In this document: piece after piece, positions 24,643-36,774 of the stretch
How the letters are laid out: the number at the start of each line of letters is the position of its first letter
Numbering within the stretch: position 1 is the first letter of the stretch
Assembly (NCBI GenBank): GCA_002270565.1
Contig: NQMI01000029.1
Location: forward strand, 156,521-220,520
Reading direction: 5' to 3'
Origin: Stenocarpella maydis
Lineage: Eukaryota; Ascomycota; Sordariomycetes; Diaporthales; Diaporthaceae
Length of the DNA: 64,000 bases
Notes under the pieces: generated by a model
What the model saw: only the letters and a program-made list of their open reading frames with translations
The model's database searches: none
What the model was told of the DNA's origin: nothing
Translations under genes and position numbers: made by a program

Positions 24643-25716
24643 TCACGCGGAAGCAGCAGCCAACCCACGCTGCTCCTCCAGCCTCCTCTGCTCCTCCAGC
24701 CTCCTGAGCTCCTCCTTCTTCCACCGCTCCTGGATCCGCACCCTCTCGGGGACGATCTGCTCCCGCGGGTGCGTGATGGCCCACCCCTCCAGCCCCTCGC
24801 CCTCGCCCTTCCCCAGCATCCTAAGCGTCGCCCTCTCCACAAGGCTGTACTCGCTGCAGTCGTTTCTGTGGAACCTGAACGGCTCCCGCAGCGCGACGGG
24901 CGGGTTTGTGATGATCCTCACGTGCCGCAGCGGGTTGTTGGTGTTGGAATGCATCATGAGCGGGTGCAGCACGTAGACGTCCCCCGCGGCCCCGCACACC
25001 TCGACAAAGTCGCCGTCGGCGCCGCGCGACGCGACCTCGCGGTACCAGGCCAGGCCCTGGTCGGACACCTGGTCGGCGCGGAACCCGGGCTCGCCGCGGG
25101 GGACCATGCGCGGCGAGACGCCCTCCGGGTGGTCGCGCAGGTGGGCTGCGACCTCGCGCATGCCGCGCGGGTAGATCATGGTGCCGCCGCCCGAGGGCGG
25201 GACGTCGGTGAAGAGCGGGACGACCAGGAGGGCCTGCTCGGGCGAGTCGAGGTAGTGCACAAAGAAGTCGCCGTCGACGTGCCAGCGCTCGAGGTCCCGC
25301 GGCGGGTCGGGCCGGCCCTCGCGCTCCGGGGAGCCCAGGTTCACGATGAGGCCGTCGCGCCACTGGCGGAAGGCCGGGTCGACGCGGTCCTCGCCGCCGC
25401 AGAGCTCGCAGATGGCGGCCCAGGCGCGGGGGGCGAAGTCGCGCGCGTCGAAGGTGCGGTGGTGGGGCATGTTGGTCCACTGCCTGTGCCACGTCGTCTT
25501 GTCGTCCGGGTCCATGCCCAGCCGCGTCCAGACGTCCTTGGTCACCTCGGCGGCCTGCTCCTTGGTGAAGGCGCCGGGGATCCTGGGCGGGTGGTTGGTT
25601 GGTAGGTGTACATGAGCAGAGAGGTGTTGGTCGGTGTGGTTGTGGACTTACTTGAGCCAGCCATTGGCGAGGAAGTGTTCCTTTTCCTCAGGCGTGAGAA
25701 CTGGAACTATACCCAT
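24643..25716 (-). CDS. Phytanoyl-CoA dioxygenase-like Fe(II)/2OG oxygenase
   Basis: Two exons, 25716-25652 and 25582-24643, joined across a 69-base GTAAGT...CCAG intron, encode 334 residues. The N-terminus (VLTPEEKEHFLANGWLKIPG) is the usual start of PhyH-family proteins. The metal triad is visible: H123 and D125 in WHVDGDFF, and the distal histidine H233 in LHPLMMHS. Arginines at about 241-244 (RHVRIITN) suit 2-oxoglutarate binding. The tail is charged and helical with a repeated RRLEEQR element. This family hydroxylates small molecules or acyl-CoA using Fe(II), O2 and 2-oxoglutarate; the substrate cannot be told from sequence. The gene is very GC-rich at third positions, more so than its neighbours. 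No biosynthetic cluster partners are visible around it. Confidence 0.85.
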
Positions 25717-26875
25717 TTTGTGGACTTGATCAAATTATATGGTGTTTTGATGTGCTGTGGGTGCTTAGGTTTGGAACGTAATAGTCGATATCAGATGACT
25801 TGTTGGATCTAATGTGGTCCACGCCTAATATTGATACTAGAGAAGTCTGAGGTGCAACACGCCTATACACCTATACACCTATACACATACATACATATAC
25901 ACACACACGTATATATATAGATATATACTCTGGTGCATACACAGTACAGCGGAAGCTAAAGCAGTGGCACTGTTGTAAGCCCAAAGGCGTAGGTGTGCGG
26001 GACCACTTGGCCCCCTCAGGTCAACGATGCCATTTCATTTATCCACGCTGATGCTATTGGACAATGCTGGCCGAGCCCGGCCGCCGAAACGTGGGGGTGG
26101 GAGCTGTGTGAGACCCAAGAAGCGGCCCCTCCACCGCCCGCATGTGCACGCTTCTAGAACGAAAAACCTCATGGCGATACCGGGAGGGTTCCGGTAGGAC
26201 CGGAGGTCCGTGAACGGGAGTGACCGGGCGACAGGCAAAGCTAATTCGAGGCCATCCTCATCGTCGTCGTCATCGTGCGACTGCCGGCTAAATGTAGCTA
26301 TTGCCTTGTCTGTTATTGCTCGTAGAGGGGCATGCATCATTGGCCGTTGTGGAGGCGGCCTTGACCGTCGGGAGATTTAGTCAAGGTCCGGGACCCTAGG
26401 TTTAGTGTACTCTTCTAGACCTTGTTCCCAAATCTTGGGTCTTTTAGTCGAGGTTTTGCTGTACACTATCACAGGTCGTTGCGATGGCAGCACCCCTGTC
26501 ACTTATACCACACCACAGGGAGCCGAGATAGGTACGTACTCGGGTACGGACTTAAGGTCTAGTGCAGGGGGCATCCGGGTAGTGGGCTCACTAACAGCGG
26601 GAGCTTCACCGCCCACCGCCCACCGCCCTGGGTGTAGAGGTTGCAATCAGATGCGTGGCAGTATCCCGGCTTCCCTCAGAGAGAGCCTCACGTTGCAGCT
26701 CGAGCTCCTTTCCATCTCACAAGGGCTGCATCCCATGGCCATAAGCTCAAGCCTCTCCATCTTCACCGCTGGCCATTAACAGCCCACGCCCCATGCTCCT
26801 CCCTGACCTGGTTGTGCCTTAAGCTTTCGGTCCAAAGCATCCTCCATACAAGCACCTTTATCCAGGTCGCCAGCC
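25717..26875. other. Divergent intergenic region
   Basis: Upstream DNA of the oxygenase (-) and CFIm25 (+). It holds a compound microsatellite at about 25861-25930 and no coding frame. The last 150 bases before 26876 are C/T-rich, as expected of a leader. Confidence 0.55.
25861..25930 (+). repeat. Compound ATAC/TA microsatellite
   Basis: Three copies of CCTATACA lead into ATAC/CATA units, an AC run and a TATATATATAGATATATA tract, about 150 bases upstream of the minus-strand oxygenase start. Confidence 0.85.
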
Positions 26876-27746
<871 letters not shown>

Positions 27747-28252
27747 CGACCGGGTGCATCTGGCAGACGCAAGATTGCAAGAATTCACATCAGGGATTTT
27801 TTTTTAGAACGGTGGATGAGAGCCGCACAGACAGGCGACTAATGCTTCCCCTGTGTGGGGGGCCCTTGGCCTTATGGCTGTCTACAACTCAGGACAGCAG
27901 TTGCCATTGAAGATAGAACTAAGGGTCACTGGAGTCGGTGCGTGCGTTGGGTTTGAAGCATTGCCGTGGCAAGCATTATGCACATTGGGAAATGAGATTA
28001 TTAATGATACCCAAACTGGGCACCTACCGGTGGAAGCGCCAACGCCTGACCACCCAGGGCTGAAGAGGCAAAAACCTGGATCAAGTAAGGATATTCCAGT
28101 GCAGGACGAAAATGCCCAATGGTAGACTGGGTAAAAGCACATTGATAGTATGAGCAAAGATGGTTACAGCGGTTTGAAGTCTGATGGTCACATCAGCAAC
28201 GAAATACAATTCCACGGTTTACACCGTAGTTACAGGTGCAGAACGCTGATTT
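27747..28252. other. Convergent intergenic region
   Basis: Between the ends of CFIm25 and the YjbQ-family gene. It has a 9-T run near 27797 and no coding character beyond a 90-codon chance frame. Confidence 0.5.
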
Positions 28253-29019
28253 CTATGCCTTCTCTCCCTGGATGGTTGCGACAACACGTCTCTGGTGCTT
28301 CGCTGCTCTGAACTCAAGATACCCTGAAAGATTGAGGTCAGTATTACCTCTTGAAAGGGAAATTGAAGGAACCAAGATCCAAAGGGGCAGGCCATACATA
28401 TTCCTTGCCAAGTACCTGTTGCCAGCTTCCCGTCCCGGATCGGTATCGTGACTGACGCGCCGACCAGTGCCGACTTGATGTGAGCAGGCATGTCATCCGC
28501 GCCCTCTGGTGGTGGTCCCCCTCATGTTAGCGATTGTACGTGACACGTATATACCGGGTTCATGACAAAACGGTCACACTCACCGGCGGAATGGCGGTAA
28601 AGCTCCTCCCCCTTGGGCCCGGCCTCCGGGGCTATCCGATCCAGGGCGTCGCTCATGTCGGCGCGGACGTCGTCGTCCCAGTTCTCGTTGAGGCTGAGGG
28701 CGCAGCTCGTGTGCTGGATGAAGAGGTTCAGCAGCCCGACCTTGTACTGCTTCAGCTCGGGCAGCGAGCTGACGACGTGGTCGGTGATGAGGTACGAGCC
28801 CCGCGACTTGCTGGGGAGGGTGAACTGCTTCTGGTACCACGAGCCCATCCTGATGTCACCCGCCGGGTCGCCCGTGTTGTACGTTGGTGTCGAGGAGAGG
28901 ACGAGGCTGAGAGGGAAGGTCCAGATGTAGTGGAATATCCCTGGGAAGAAGGCGATTATGATGAGCGCGAAGAAGAGGATCGTGGTGGTGTGTGAGGCTT
29001 GGGGTGAGTTTGGGACCAT
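28253..29019 (-). CDS. YjbQ/UPF0047 family protein with N-terminal membrane segment
   Basis: Three exons (29019-28584, 28505-28398, 28323-28253) with 78- and 74-base introns encode 204 residues. The core runs from [19 protein letters not shown] through [20 protein letters not shown], with [19 protein letters not shown] and [16 protein letters not shown] at the end; this order is typical of YjbQ. The family is linked to thiamine-phosphate synthase side activity in bacteria. The fungal role is unknown. YjbQ proteins usually have about 140 residues and start at the core (here an internal ATG at 28848). The extra 57 residues include a hydrophobic helix ([15 protein letters not shown]) with strong third-position GC bias, so I keep the upstream ATG. 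Ser/Pro residues precede the helix. The gene diverges from wdr70. Confidence 0.85.
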
Positions 29020-29327
29020 GATGATGGGAGGTTTGAGGCAGCGGCGGTTTGATAGCAGTCGAACGTCATTCGCGGGGCAGTTTTGGCGGGCCGAAGAGCT
29101 CCCCGCAAGGATCCGGGGTAGCAAGCAGAGGGTGATTATTTACATGCGAGGGCAGATCAGGCGATGGATCTTGACCGTTAGTTACACTTTGGGTTCAACT
29201 CCACACCTGTCGTCACACACTTTTACAACCAAACCCTCCCGGCGGTCTTGCCTTCCCGACGTCGACACCCACCCAATTCTTCCATCACCGGACGGACTGC
29301 GACCCGGCGCGACAGCTGCGTGCCAGA
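29020..29327. promoter_or_regulatory. Bidirectional promoter region, YjbQ-family gene and wdr70
   Basis: The two start codons are only 308 bases apart in opposite directions, so both promoters must lie here or inside the leaders. I see no clear TATA box. The right part is C-rich, as in a leader. Confidence 0.45.
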
Positions 29328-31082
29328 ATGAGCGACAGCGAGGAATTCGAGGTCGAGGGGCCAGAGCTGGCGGCTGATGACCCGATGCGAGCTTTCCTTC
29401 CTAGCTCATTCGGCAAGAAGTCAAAAGATGCAGACATTGCCGCGCAGATAGACCGCAGCAAGAGGACCGCCAAGAAGCCAAAGGACCAACCACAGGTGAA
29501 AGCTGAAGGATCCAAAGGAGGCTCGAAATCTGATTCTGATGGCGACAGCGATGACGACGACTCGGATGACTCGTCCGGCGACGACGAAGACGAATACCCC
29601 GTCTCCCACGAGCTCGTCTTGAAGACCCACGAGCGGACCGTGACCAGCGTTTCCGCCGACCCTTCGGGATCGCGGCTGGCGACTGGCTCCCTGGACGGCA
29701 CCGTCAAGCTCCACGACTTTGCCTCGATGACGCCGACCACCCTGCGCGCTTTCCGAAGCATCGACCCGTGGGAGACCAGGAGCTCCACCACGGCGGCGGA
29801 ATCGTACCCGCTGAACCTCGTCAAGTTCAACCCGCTCGCAGGCGGCGGCGGCGCATTACTGTGCATCGCGGCGCACCCACAGGCCAAGATCCTGTCGAGG
29901 GATGGAGACATCCTGACGGAGTTTGTGAAGGGGGACATGTACCTGAGGGACATGCACAATACAAAAGGCCACGTCTCCGAGGTCACAACCGGCACCTGGC
30001 ATCCGACCGACCGGAACCTGTGCGTCACGGCCGGCACGGACAGCACGCTGCGAATATGGGACGTCAACAACAGGCGCAGCCAAAAGGAGGTCATCGTCTT
30101 CAAGTCCAAGGCCGCCGGCTCCGCGGGGCGGACTAGGATGACTGCAGTGGCGTGGGGTGCGCCAGCCCAAGGCGGCAGCAATGTTCTAGTTGCAGCTGCC
30201 CTCGACGGCTCGCTGGTCATGTATAGTGGCGACGGCCCATTTACGCGACCGACCGCGGAGATTCGAGACGCCCACAAGCCGGACACATGGACCAGTGGTG
30301 TGGACATCAGTTCAGACGGCCGGATGGTCGTGACAAGAGGCGGGGACGGCCTGATCAAGCTTTGGGACACTCGCAGGTTCAAACAGCCCCTGGTCTCGGT
30401 CGAGCATCCATCTACATCGGACAGGTTCTCAATGGCTAATATTAAATACTCGCCCAACTCCACAGCGATTATTACTGGGTCCGCATCTGGTCATCTTCAC
30501 ATCCTCAACCCGGGGAACCTCAAAGCAGAACACGTTACCCCGATCACACCGGGCGTGCCGTTGATCGTGACGGAATGGCACCAGAAGCTCAATCAGATCA
30601 TCACGGGCTCGGCAAACGCAGAGACACACGTCCTTTACAACCCATCGATGTCTCAGCGCGGCGCTGTAGACGTGATGAGCAAGGCGCCCAAGAAGCGGCA
30701 CGTCGACGACAACCCGGAATTTACAATGGATCAGACGCTTAGCCTCTCTGGCGACAGCATCGTGGCGCCGGGGGCCATGTCTGCACAGCAGCGCAAGGCT
30801 GGTATTACAGGCACAAGCAAACCTGTGGACCCGCGAAGGCCGCAGGTGCAGCAGATCACGCCGTTCATGCGCAGCCAGCCGGATGAGAAGCATATCGAGG
30901 AGAACATCCCGCTCAGTAAGATGCTGCACGAGGATCCTAGGGAGGCGCTGCTCAAGTATGCCGATCTTGCCAAGAAGGACCCGCTGTTCACGAATGCGTG
31001 GAAGGAGACGCAGCCTGTCACGCAGTATGCGGACATCAGCGACGAGGAGGAGGGTCCGGATAAGAAGAAGGTCAAGCGGTAG
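29328..31082 (+). CDS. WD40 repeat protein WDR70 (Gad-1 type)
   Basis: A single-exon frame of 584 residues. The acidic N-terminus (MSDSEEFEVEGPELAADDPM, then DSDGDSDDDDSDDSSGDDED at about 69-88) leads to a WD40 propeller. Clear blades include TGSLDGTVKLHDF, TAGTDSTLRIWDV and TRGGDGLIKLWDT. The stretches EFVKGDMYLRDMHNTKGHV and GSANAETHVLYNPSMSQRG are characteristic of WDR70/gastrulation-defective-1 proteins, and the C-terminal segment (RRPQVQQITPFMRSQPDEKH, IPLSKMLHEDPREALLKYAD) is typical of the family. In fission yeast and human cells WDR70 works with the DDB1-CUL4 ligase in H2B ubiquitination and DNA-end resection. Nuclear location is likely. Length is as expected. Confidence 0.92.
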   Translation: MSDSEEFEVEGPELAADDPMRAFLPSSFGKKSKDADIAAQIDRSKRTAKKPKDQPQVKAEGSKGGSKSDSDGDSDDDDSDDSSGDDEDEYPVSHELVLKTHERTVTSVSADPSGSRLATGSLDGTVKLHDFASMTPTTLRAFRSIDPWETRSSTTAAESYPLNLVKFNPLAGGGGALLCIAAHPQAKILSRDGDILTEFVKGDMYLRDMHNTKGHVSEVTTGTWHPTDRNLCVTAGTDSTLRIWDVNNRRSQKEVIVFKSKAAGSAGRTRMTAVAWGAPAQGGSNVLVAAALDGSLVMYSGDGPFTRPTAEIRDAHKPDTWTSGVDISSDGRMVVTRGGDGLIKLWDTRRFKQPLVSVEHPSTSDRFSMANIKYSPNSTAIITGSASGHLHILNPGNLKAEHVTPITPGVPLIVTEWHQKLNQIITGSANAETHVLYNPSMSQRGAVDVMSKAPKKRHVDDNPEFTMDQTLSLSGDSIVAPGAMSAQQRKAGITGTSKPVDPRRPQVQQITPFMRSQPDEKHIEENIPLSKMLHEDPREALLKYADLAKKDPLFTNAWKETQPVTQYADISDEEEGPDKKKVKR

Positions 31083-31320
31083 ATGAGGACATTGCCTGTC
31101 TACCACCAGGATCGCAGGTACCTAGGTAGTATGTGTATTTCACCCACGGATGCAACCCCCTGTCTTGTTTATTACACCAGTCCTACAGACCTCGGGAGTT
31201 ACGTGATCCTTTGGCCAAGTCTATGGCTGCTAGCCAGCCCTGCTAGCTCCTAACAGGCCTTACTCGGTCCTCGAGCGCGACTGCATGGGCCGAGTGATGT
31301 CGTAAGCAATGCAGGGGCTG
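31083..31320. other. wdr70 3' region
   Basis: Short non-coding stretch after the wdr70 stop; the last ATG before the remodeller start lies near 31308. Confidence 0.5.
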
Positions 31321-32249
31321 GACTCGCTGGACTGGCTGGGATCGAGGTACTGGGGTACTTCGTGTAAGTCGCCGAAGAGGACGCCAGGAGTGGTTAGTGT
31401 GGCGGGGCTCTGCTTCGATTGGCTGCATCCTACGCCTAGCGTGTGGCCCGTGCACAAGCCGGTCATCAGTTGCTGCCTCAGGCGTCGAGAAATCTGCACC
31501 TGCCTACGAACCTTGCCCGCCAGCCAGCGCCCGCGACGTGCCTTGTGGTCAAACCCATTCTCAATCACCAAGCACTCCCACCCACTCCATCCAAAGGCGA
31601 AGCGCGACGCATCGCAAAACCGCCCGCAACCATCGACAACCATCAGAAACTACCAAGCAAACTTGTTTGCACGCGAATTTGCCGCGCCTTTCGTGCAGCC
31701 TCTCGCCAAATCACCCCCGATTTGGCCAGCTTCTGCCAATTTTCCATTTCGCCCGCCAGCCTTTTTCCCTTCCCTTGCCTTGCTGCTGCGCATCCCACCC
31801 CACCGCAACCGCATCCGCATTCCGCGTCCGCGGCGCGCACCAAGCATTTCGACCTCCCACCTGTTCGGTCGCATCGCATCGCATCGCGAGGCAAACCTGC
31901 TCAGGCAGCAACCCCTCGACCTCACGCTAGACGGCTCTTTTGTCAGTGCGAACACGGTCGCTCCCTTTGTGCATCCGAGCCTCGACTGCACTGCGCCATC
32001 CTGGCCCTTCCAGCTCGACACTGCACGACCGACCGCCCCCCCCCCCGTGCACGCCCTCTCGGCCTTCATCTCGACGCCCCCCTACTCCCTCTGATTCACT
32101 AGCTATACTTCTCGGTCTTTCGTTCACCTCGCCGTGCTTGTGTTAATTGTTTGTCACACCTGCGCGTTGCTGACAGTTGCTTCACGTAAATTGTCTGTGG
32201 CAAGACTTATATTCATTCCTTTTGAGAGTGACCCTCTCTGACGGAACCA
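31321..32249 (+). promoter_or_regulatory. ATG-free upstream/leader region of the remodeller gene
   Basis: No ATG occurs on the + strand between 31321 and 32249. The first one is the start at 32250, in a favourable context (ACCAATGG). Much of the region is C/T-rich (31.68-32.13 kb), with a run of 11 C at about 32036-32046. This is what selection against upstream starts in a long 5' leader would give. Its exact transcription start and any leader intron cannot be fixed here. Confidence 0.55.
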
Positions 32250-32598
32250 ATGGCTTCCGTACAGCCTGCGGCGGCCCGGGCACTTCCCGGGTGCCAGCCT
32301 CCCGGCCAACTTGACGCAGCAACAGATCAAGGATATGTACGACGTATGTTTGCTCATGACATGGAACTCCAGCCCCCCCCCCCTTGACGCATTGTTAGGG
32401 ACATTCTTGTTGACAGACAATGTACAGCGTTTCAAGCAAATGAAGGCGAATAACACTCCTCCAAACGATCCAGAGCTCATCAAGACCCAGCAATTCCTAA
32501 TGGCTCTGCAGCAGCAATCGCAGCTGAGGAAGCAGCAAGCGCAGCTGCAGCAGCAGATGCAGCAGAAACAGCAGCAGCAGCAACAACAGCAGCAACAA

Positions 32599-32634
<36 letters not shown>

Positions 32635-35600
32635 GCTGCGGCTACCAACGGAGCGGTAGGCAGCGGCCCTACCGGACAGACCAATGGGCAGCTAGGTGTG
32701 CAGACAACCCAGGCCCCCGGATCGAACCTTGGTGCTTCCGCCCTGCCATCCACCTCCGGTGATGGTCAAGCCGCGGCTGCTGCTTCTCCTGTTGGACCTG
32801 CGCCTGGACAGTTCACTCCTGCTCATCTAAATCTGCTGAGACAGCAGATTCAGGCGTTTAAAATGCTGTCTAAGAACTTCGGCGTACCCGTTAACCTCCA
32901 GCAGTCAATCTTCCAGTCTCGCCAGCGGCGGCCGGCAGCCGTGGCTCAGCCGTCTTCTGTCACCCCCACATCTCAGGGCCCCAGGTCACAAACCCCAAGC
33001 AAGGCTGGACCAAATGGTGTTGAATCTGCTCAGCCTGATGACGCTACTGCTTCGGTTCCAAAAGAGCCCAAGTTCAAGAGACTGTCGCGCCCTGAGGGCA
33101 TGTTGCAGCCCACTGTCGGTCTCTTCGAACATGCGCGTCACGACTCTCGGCTGTTCATTCCTGGCCTGTTTCCCCACGGCATCGACTTTGATCAGTTAAG
33201 GGCAGACCGCGAGAAGATAGTGTTCAACAGGATGAGCACTCGATATAACGAGCTGAAGAACCAGCCGGGTAACCTTGCGCACTGGGATACTTCCAAGGAC
33301 ACAGTCTCAGCCGACGATAGCCTCAGACGGAAGGCGATCATCGAGATGAAGTCCATTGCGCTGTACTCAAAACAACGGGCGTTACGCGACAGGATCGGTC
33401 GACAGATGATGTGCTATGACAACCTCGCAATGACGACGAACCGCAGCATGTACCGGCGCCTGAAGAAGCAGAACGTGCGGGAGGCCCGCATTACGGAGAA
33501 GCTCGAGAAACAGCAGCGGGACGCCAGGGAGAACCGCGAGAAGAAGAAGCACAATGACTTTTTGCATGCTGTTTTCAACCACCGTAATGAGATACAAGTA
33601 ACGGCCCAGAGCCAGCAGAACAGGATGCATAAGATGGGCAAACTGATGTACAACCATCACTTTAACATCGAAAAGGAGGAGCAGAAGCGCATCGAGCGGA
33701 ACGCTAAGCAACGTCTGCAGGCGCTTAAGGCCAACGATGAGGAGGCTTACCTCAAGCTCCTCGACCAGGCCAAGGACACCCGTATCACCCACCTCCTGCG
33801 CCAGACTGACGGCTTCCTGCACCAGCTCGCCTCTTCGGTTAAGGCCCAGCAGCGCGCTGCTGCAGAACGCTACGGTGGCGATGTTGTCCAGGAGGAGGAG
33901 AGCGAGGATGACGAGGATGACGAGGACGAGGATGGCGGTGGCCGCAAGATCGACTACTACGCTGTTGCCCATCGCATCAAGGAGGAGGTGACCGAGCAGG
34001 CAGACATGCTTGTCGGCGGTAAGCTGAAGGAGTACCAGATCAAGGGTCTCCAGTGGATGATCTCACTTTACAACAACAACCTCAACGGCATCCTCGCCGA
34101 CGAAATGGGATTGGGGAAGACGATCCAGACGATCAGTCTGATCACGTACCTGATCGAGAGGAAGCAGCAGATGGGCCCGTATCTTGTCATCGTCCCTCTC
34201 AGCACGTTGACAAACTGGAATCTCGAGTTTGACAAATGGGCCCCTTCGATTGCCAAGGTTGTTTACAAGGGTCCGCCAAACACCCGAAAGGTGCAGCAGG
34301 ACAAGATCCGGCAGGGCAGGTTCCAGGTGCTGCTGACGACGTACGAGTACATCATCAAGGACCGCAACATTCTTAGCAAGATCAAGTGGTTCCACATGAT
34401 CATCGACGAGGGTCATCGTATGAAGAACTCGAACTCGAAGCTGAGCGCCACTATCCAGCAGTACTACTCGACCAGGTTCCGTCTCATCCTCACGGGTACA
34501 CCGCTGCAGAACAACTTGTCTGAGCTGTGGGCCATGCTGAATTTCACCCTGCCCAACATCTTCAAGTCTGCAAAGACCTTTGATGAGTGGTTCAACACTC
34601 CCTTTGCCAATACGGGAGGTCAAGACAAGATGGAGCTGACGGAAGAGGAGCAGATCCTCGTCATTCGTCGCCTGCACAAGGTTCTGCGTCCGTTCTTGCT
34701 CCGCCGTCTGAAGAAGGACGTCGAGAAGGACCTGCCCGACAAGACCGAGAAGGTCATCAAATGCAGATTCTCAGCATTGCAGTCTCGCCTCTACAAGCAA
34801 ATGGTCACTCACAATAAAATTGCTGTCAGCGACGGTAAGGGCGGCAAGAGCACTGCGAAGGGTCTGAGCAACATGATCATGCAGCTCCGGAAGCTCTGCA
34901 ATCACCCCTTCGTCTTCGGTGAGGTCGAGAACCAGATGAACCCTGCCAACGTCAGCAACGATCTACTCTGGAGATCTGCTGGCAAGTTTGAGCTCCTGGA
35001 CCGCATCCTGCCGAAGTATCAGGCTACAGGGCATCGTGTGCTCATGTTCTTCCAGATGACGGCAATTATGGACATCATGGAGGATTTCCTCCGCCTGCGT
35101 GGCATCACCTACCTTCGTCTAGACGGCACAACCAAGTCAGACGAGCGTTCGGAGCTGCTCTACGAGTTCAACCGGCCGGACTCGCCTTATTTCATGTTCT
35201 TGCTCTCGACGCGTGCGGGTGGTCTGGGTCTGAACCTGCAGACTGCAGATACCGTCATCATCTACGACTCTGACTGGAATCCTCACCAGGATCTGCAGGC
35301 CCAGGATCGTGCTCATCGTATCGGGCAAAAGAACGAGGTCCGCATTCTTCGTCTCATCAGCTCTAGTTCAGTGGAGGAGAAGATTCTTGAGCGGGCCAGG
35401 TTCAAGCTCGACATGGACGGCAAAGTCATCCAGGCCGGTCGTTTCGATAACAAGTCATCCGAGACTGACCGTGATGCCATGCTGCGGACGTTGCTTGAGT
35501 CTGCAGATCTGGCAGAGAATGGCGAACAGGAGGAGATGGACGACGAGGAACTGAACATGATCCTTGCCCGGAGTGATGAGGAGCTTGCGAGCTTCCAACG

Positions 35601-36774
35601 TCTTGATGAGATCAGGTCAAGAGAGCCCATCTACGGCACCGCGCCGGGCTGCAAGGGGATGCCTCGCCTCATGACAGAAGCTGAGCTCCCAGACATCTAT
35701 CTCACTGAGGATAACCCCGATGCTCCTGAGGAGGCTGAGATCTCACTCGGCCGTGGTGCTCGTGAGAGGACCAAGGTACGATACGACGATGGTCTGACCG
35801 AGGAGCAGTGGCTGCTAGCTGTCGACGATGACGAGGACAGCCCAGAAGCTGCAGCCGCCAGGAAACAGGCTCGCAAGGAGCGCCGGGAGGCGAACCGCCT
35901 CAAGCGCATGTCTGGTGTCAACGGCTCCGAAGGATCCCCTGCAGCTAGTCGCGCTAGTTCCGAGGAGCCAGAGCCAGAAGTGGAGACGCCGGTCAAGAAG
36001 CGAGGCCGCAAGCCCGGCGTCAAGAACGAGAAGCGCAAGGCTGAAGACGGCGAGGACGAGCCTCCACCAGCCAAGAAGCGACGCGGCCCTCAAGGGCGGC
36101 CGAAGTCAGTGGGTGCCGCCAACGGCGCGGATGTCAAGGTCAACCCTCAGCAACGACAAGTGCTACAAAGGAGCCTGCGCCACCTCTACGACAGCCTGAT
36201 GAAACTTGAGGTCGACGACCCGGACCCGGAGCCTGATGAGGACGATAAGGATGACGGGGACGACGGGCCGCCGAAGCGCCTGATCATCGGCCCCTTCATC
36301 AAGCTCCCCCCGAAGAGGGACTGGGCAGACTACTACGTCATCATCCAGAACCCGATCGCCATGACGCAGATCGAGAAGAAGATCAAGAAGGAGGAGTACA
36401 AGAGCCTGGGCGATCTCCGCAAGGACGTCGAGCTCATGTGCAGCAACTGCAGGCTGTTCAACGACGACGGCAGCCTGATCCACACCGACGCCACAACGAT
36501 CGAGGTAAGCATTGCCCGCCAGCATCATGCTTGTGGCCCCCTAGTGGCAGCGTGACTGACAGGACCGCAGACATACTTCCTGGAAGAGTATCAGAAGCAG
36601 CTGCAAGAGCACCCTGAGCTCAACGAGCTTGAGGACTCGTCGTCGCAGAAGGACACGTCCGCCGCGCCGACGACCAACAGCACGCCACAGCCGAGGATCA
36701 AGCTGACCAACAACTCGGCAAGCAACACCAACGGCGTCAGCAGCGCTGCGCGGAGCGAGGATGGCGAGGAGTAA
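32250..36774 (+). CDS. SNF2-family remodeller ATPase, Sth1/Snf21 (RSC) type
   Basis: Exons 32250-32343, 32428-36504 and 36571-36774 give about 1457 residues. Domains in order: poly-Gln, QLQ (FTPAHLNLLRQQIQAFKML, near 160), HSA-like basic helix (about 345-430), SNF2 helicase with ADEMGLGKTIQTI (near 588), DEGH and LTGTPLQNN, helicase C with STRAGGLGLNL and QAQDRAHRIGQ, a SnAC-like region, AT-hook-like RGRKPG, and a C-terminal bromodomain (about 1272-1420; DWADYYVIIQNPI, CSNCRLFN). This is the catalytic subunit of an RSC/SWI-SNF nucleosome remodeller. Intron 1 (84 bases, GTATGT...TACAG) lacks stops. Exon 1 has 94 bases, so ATG 32250 and the downstream frame (ASLPANLTQQQIKDMYD) differ by one base: a likely sequence error or a real frameshift. 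The next in-frame ATG is 32335. SWI/SNF Snf2 is the alternative, but the architecture fits Sth1 better. Confidence 0.9.
32569..32634 (+). repeat. CAG/CAA repeat coding for poly-glutamine
   Basis: Twenty-two consecutive Gln codons, mixed CAG and CAA with a pure CAG block at 32602-32631, lie in the Gln-rich N-terminus of the remodeller ATPase. Such tracts commonly vary in length between strains. Confidence 0.92.

Noticed and set aside
24769..25605. 278-codon + strand frame opposite the dioxygenase gene
   Set aside because: Antisense shadow of a very GC-rich gene; the minus strand has the catalytic motifs and clean splicing.
32188..32264. Possible leader intron (GTAAAT...TACAG) before the remodeller frame
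   Set aside because: It would remove the ATG at 32250, and no other ATG exists upstream as far as 31320, so no start codon would remain.
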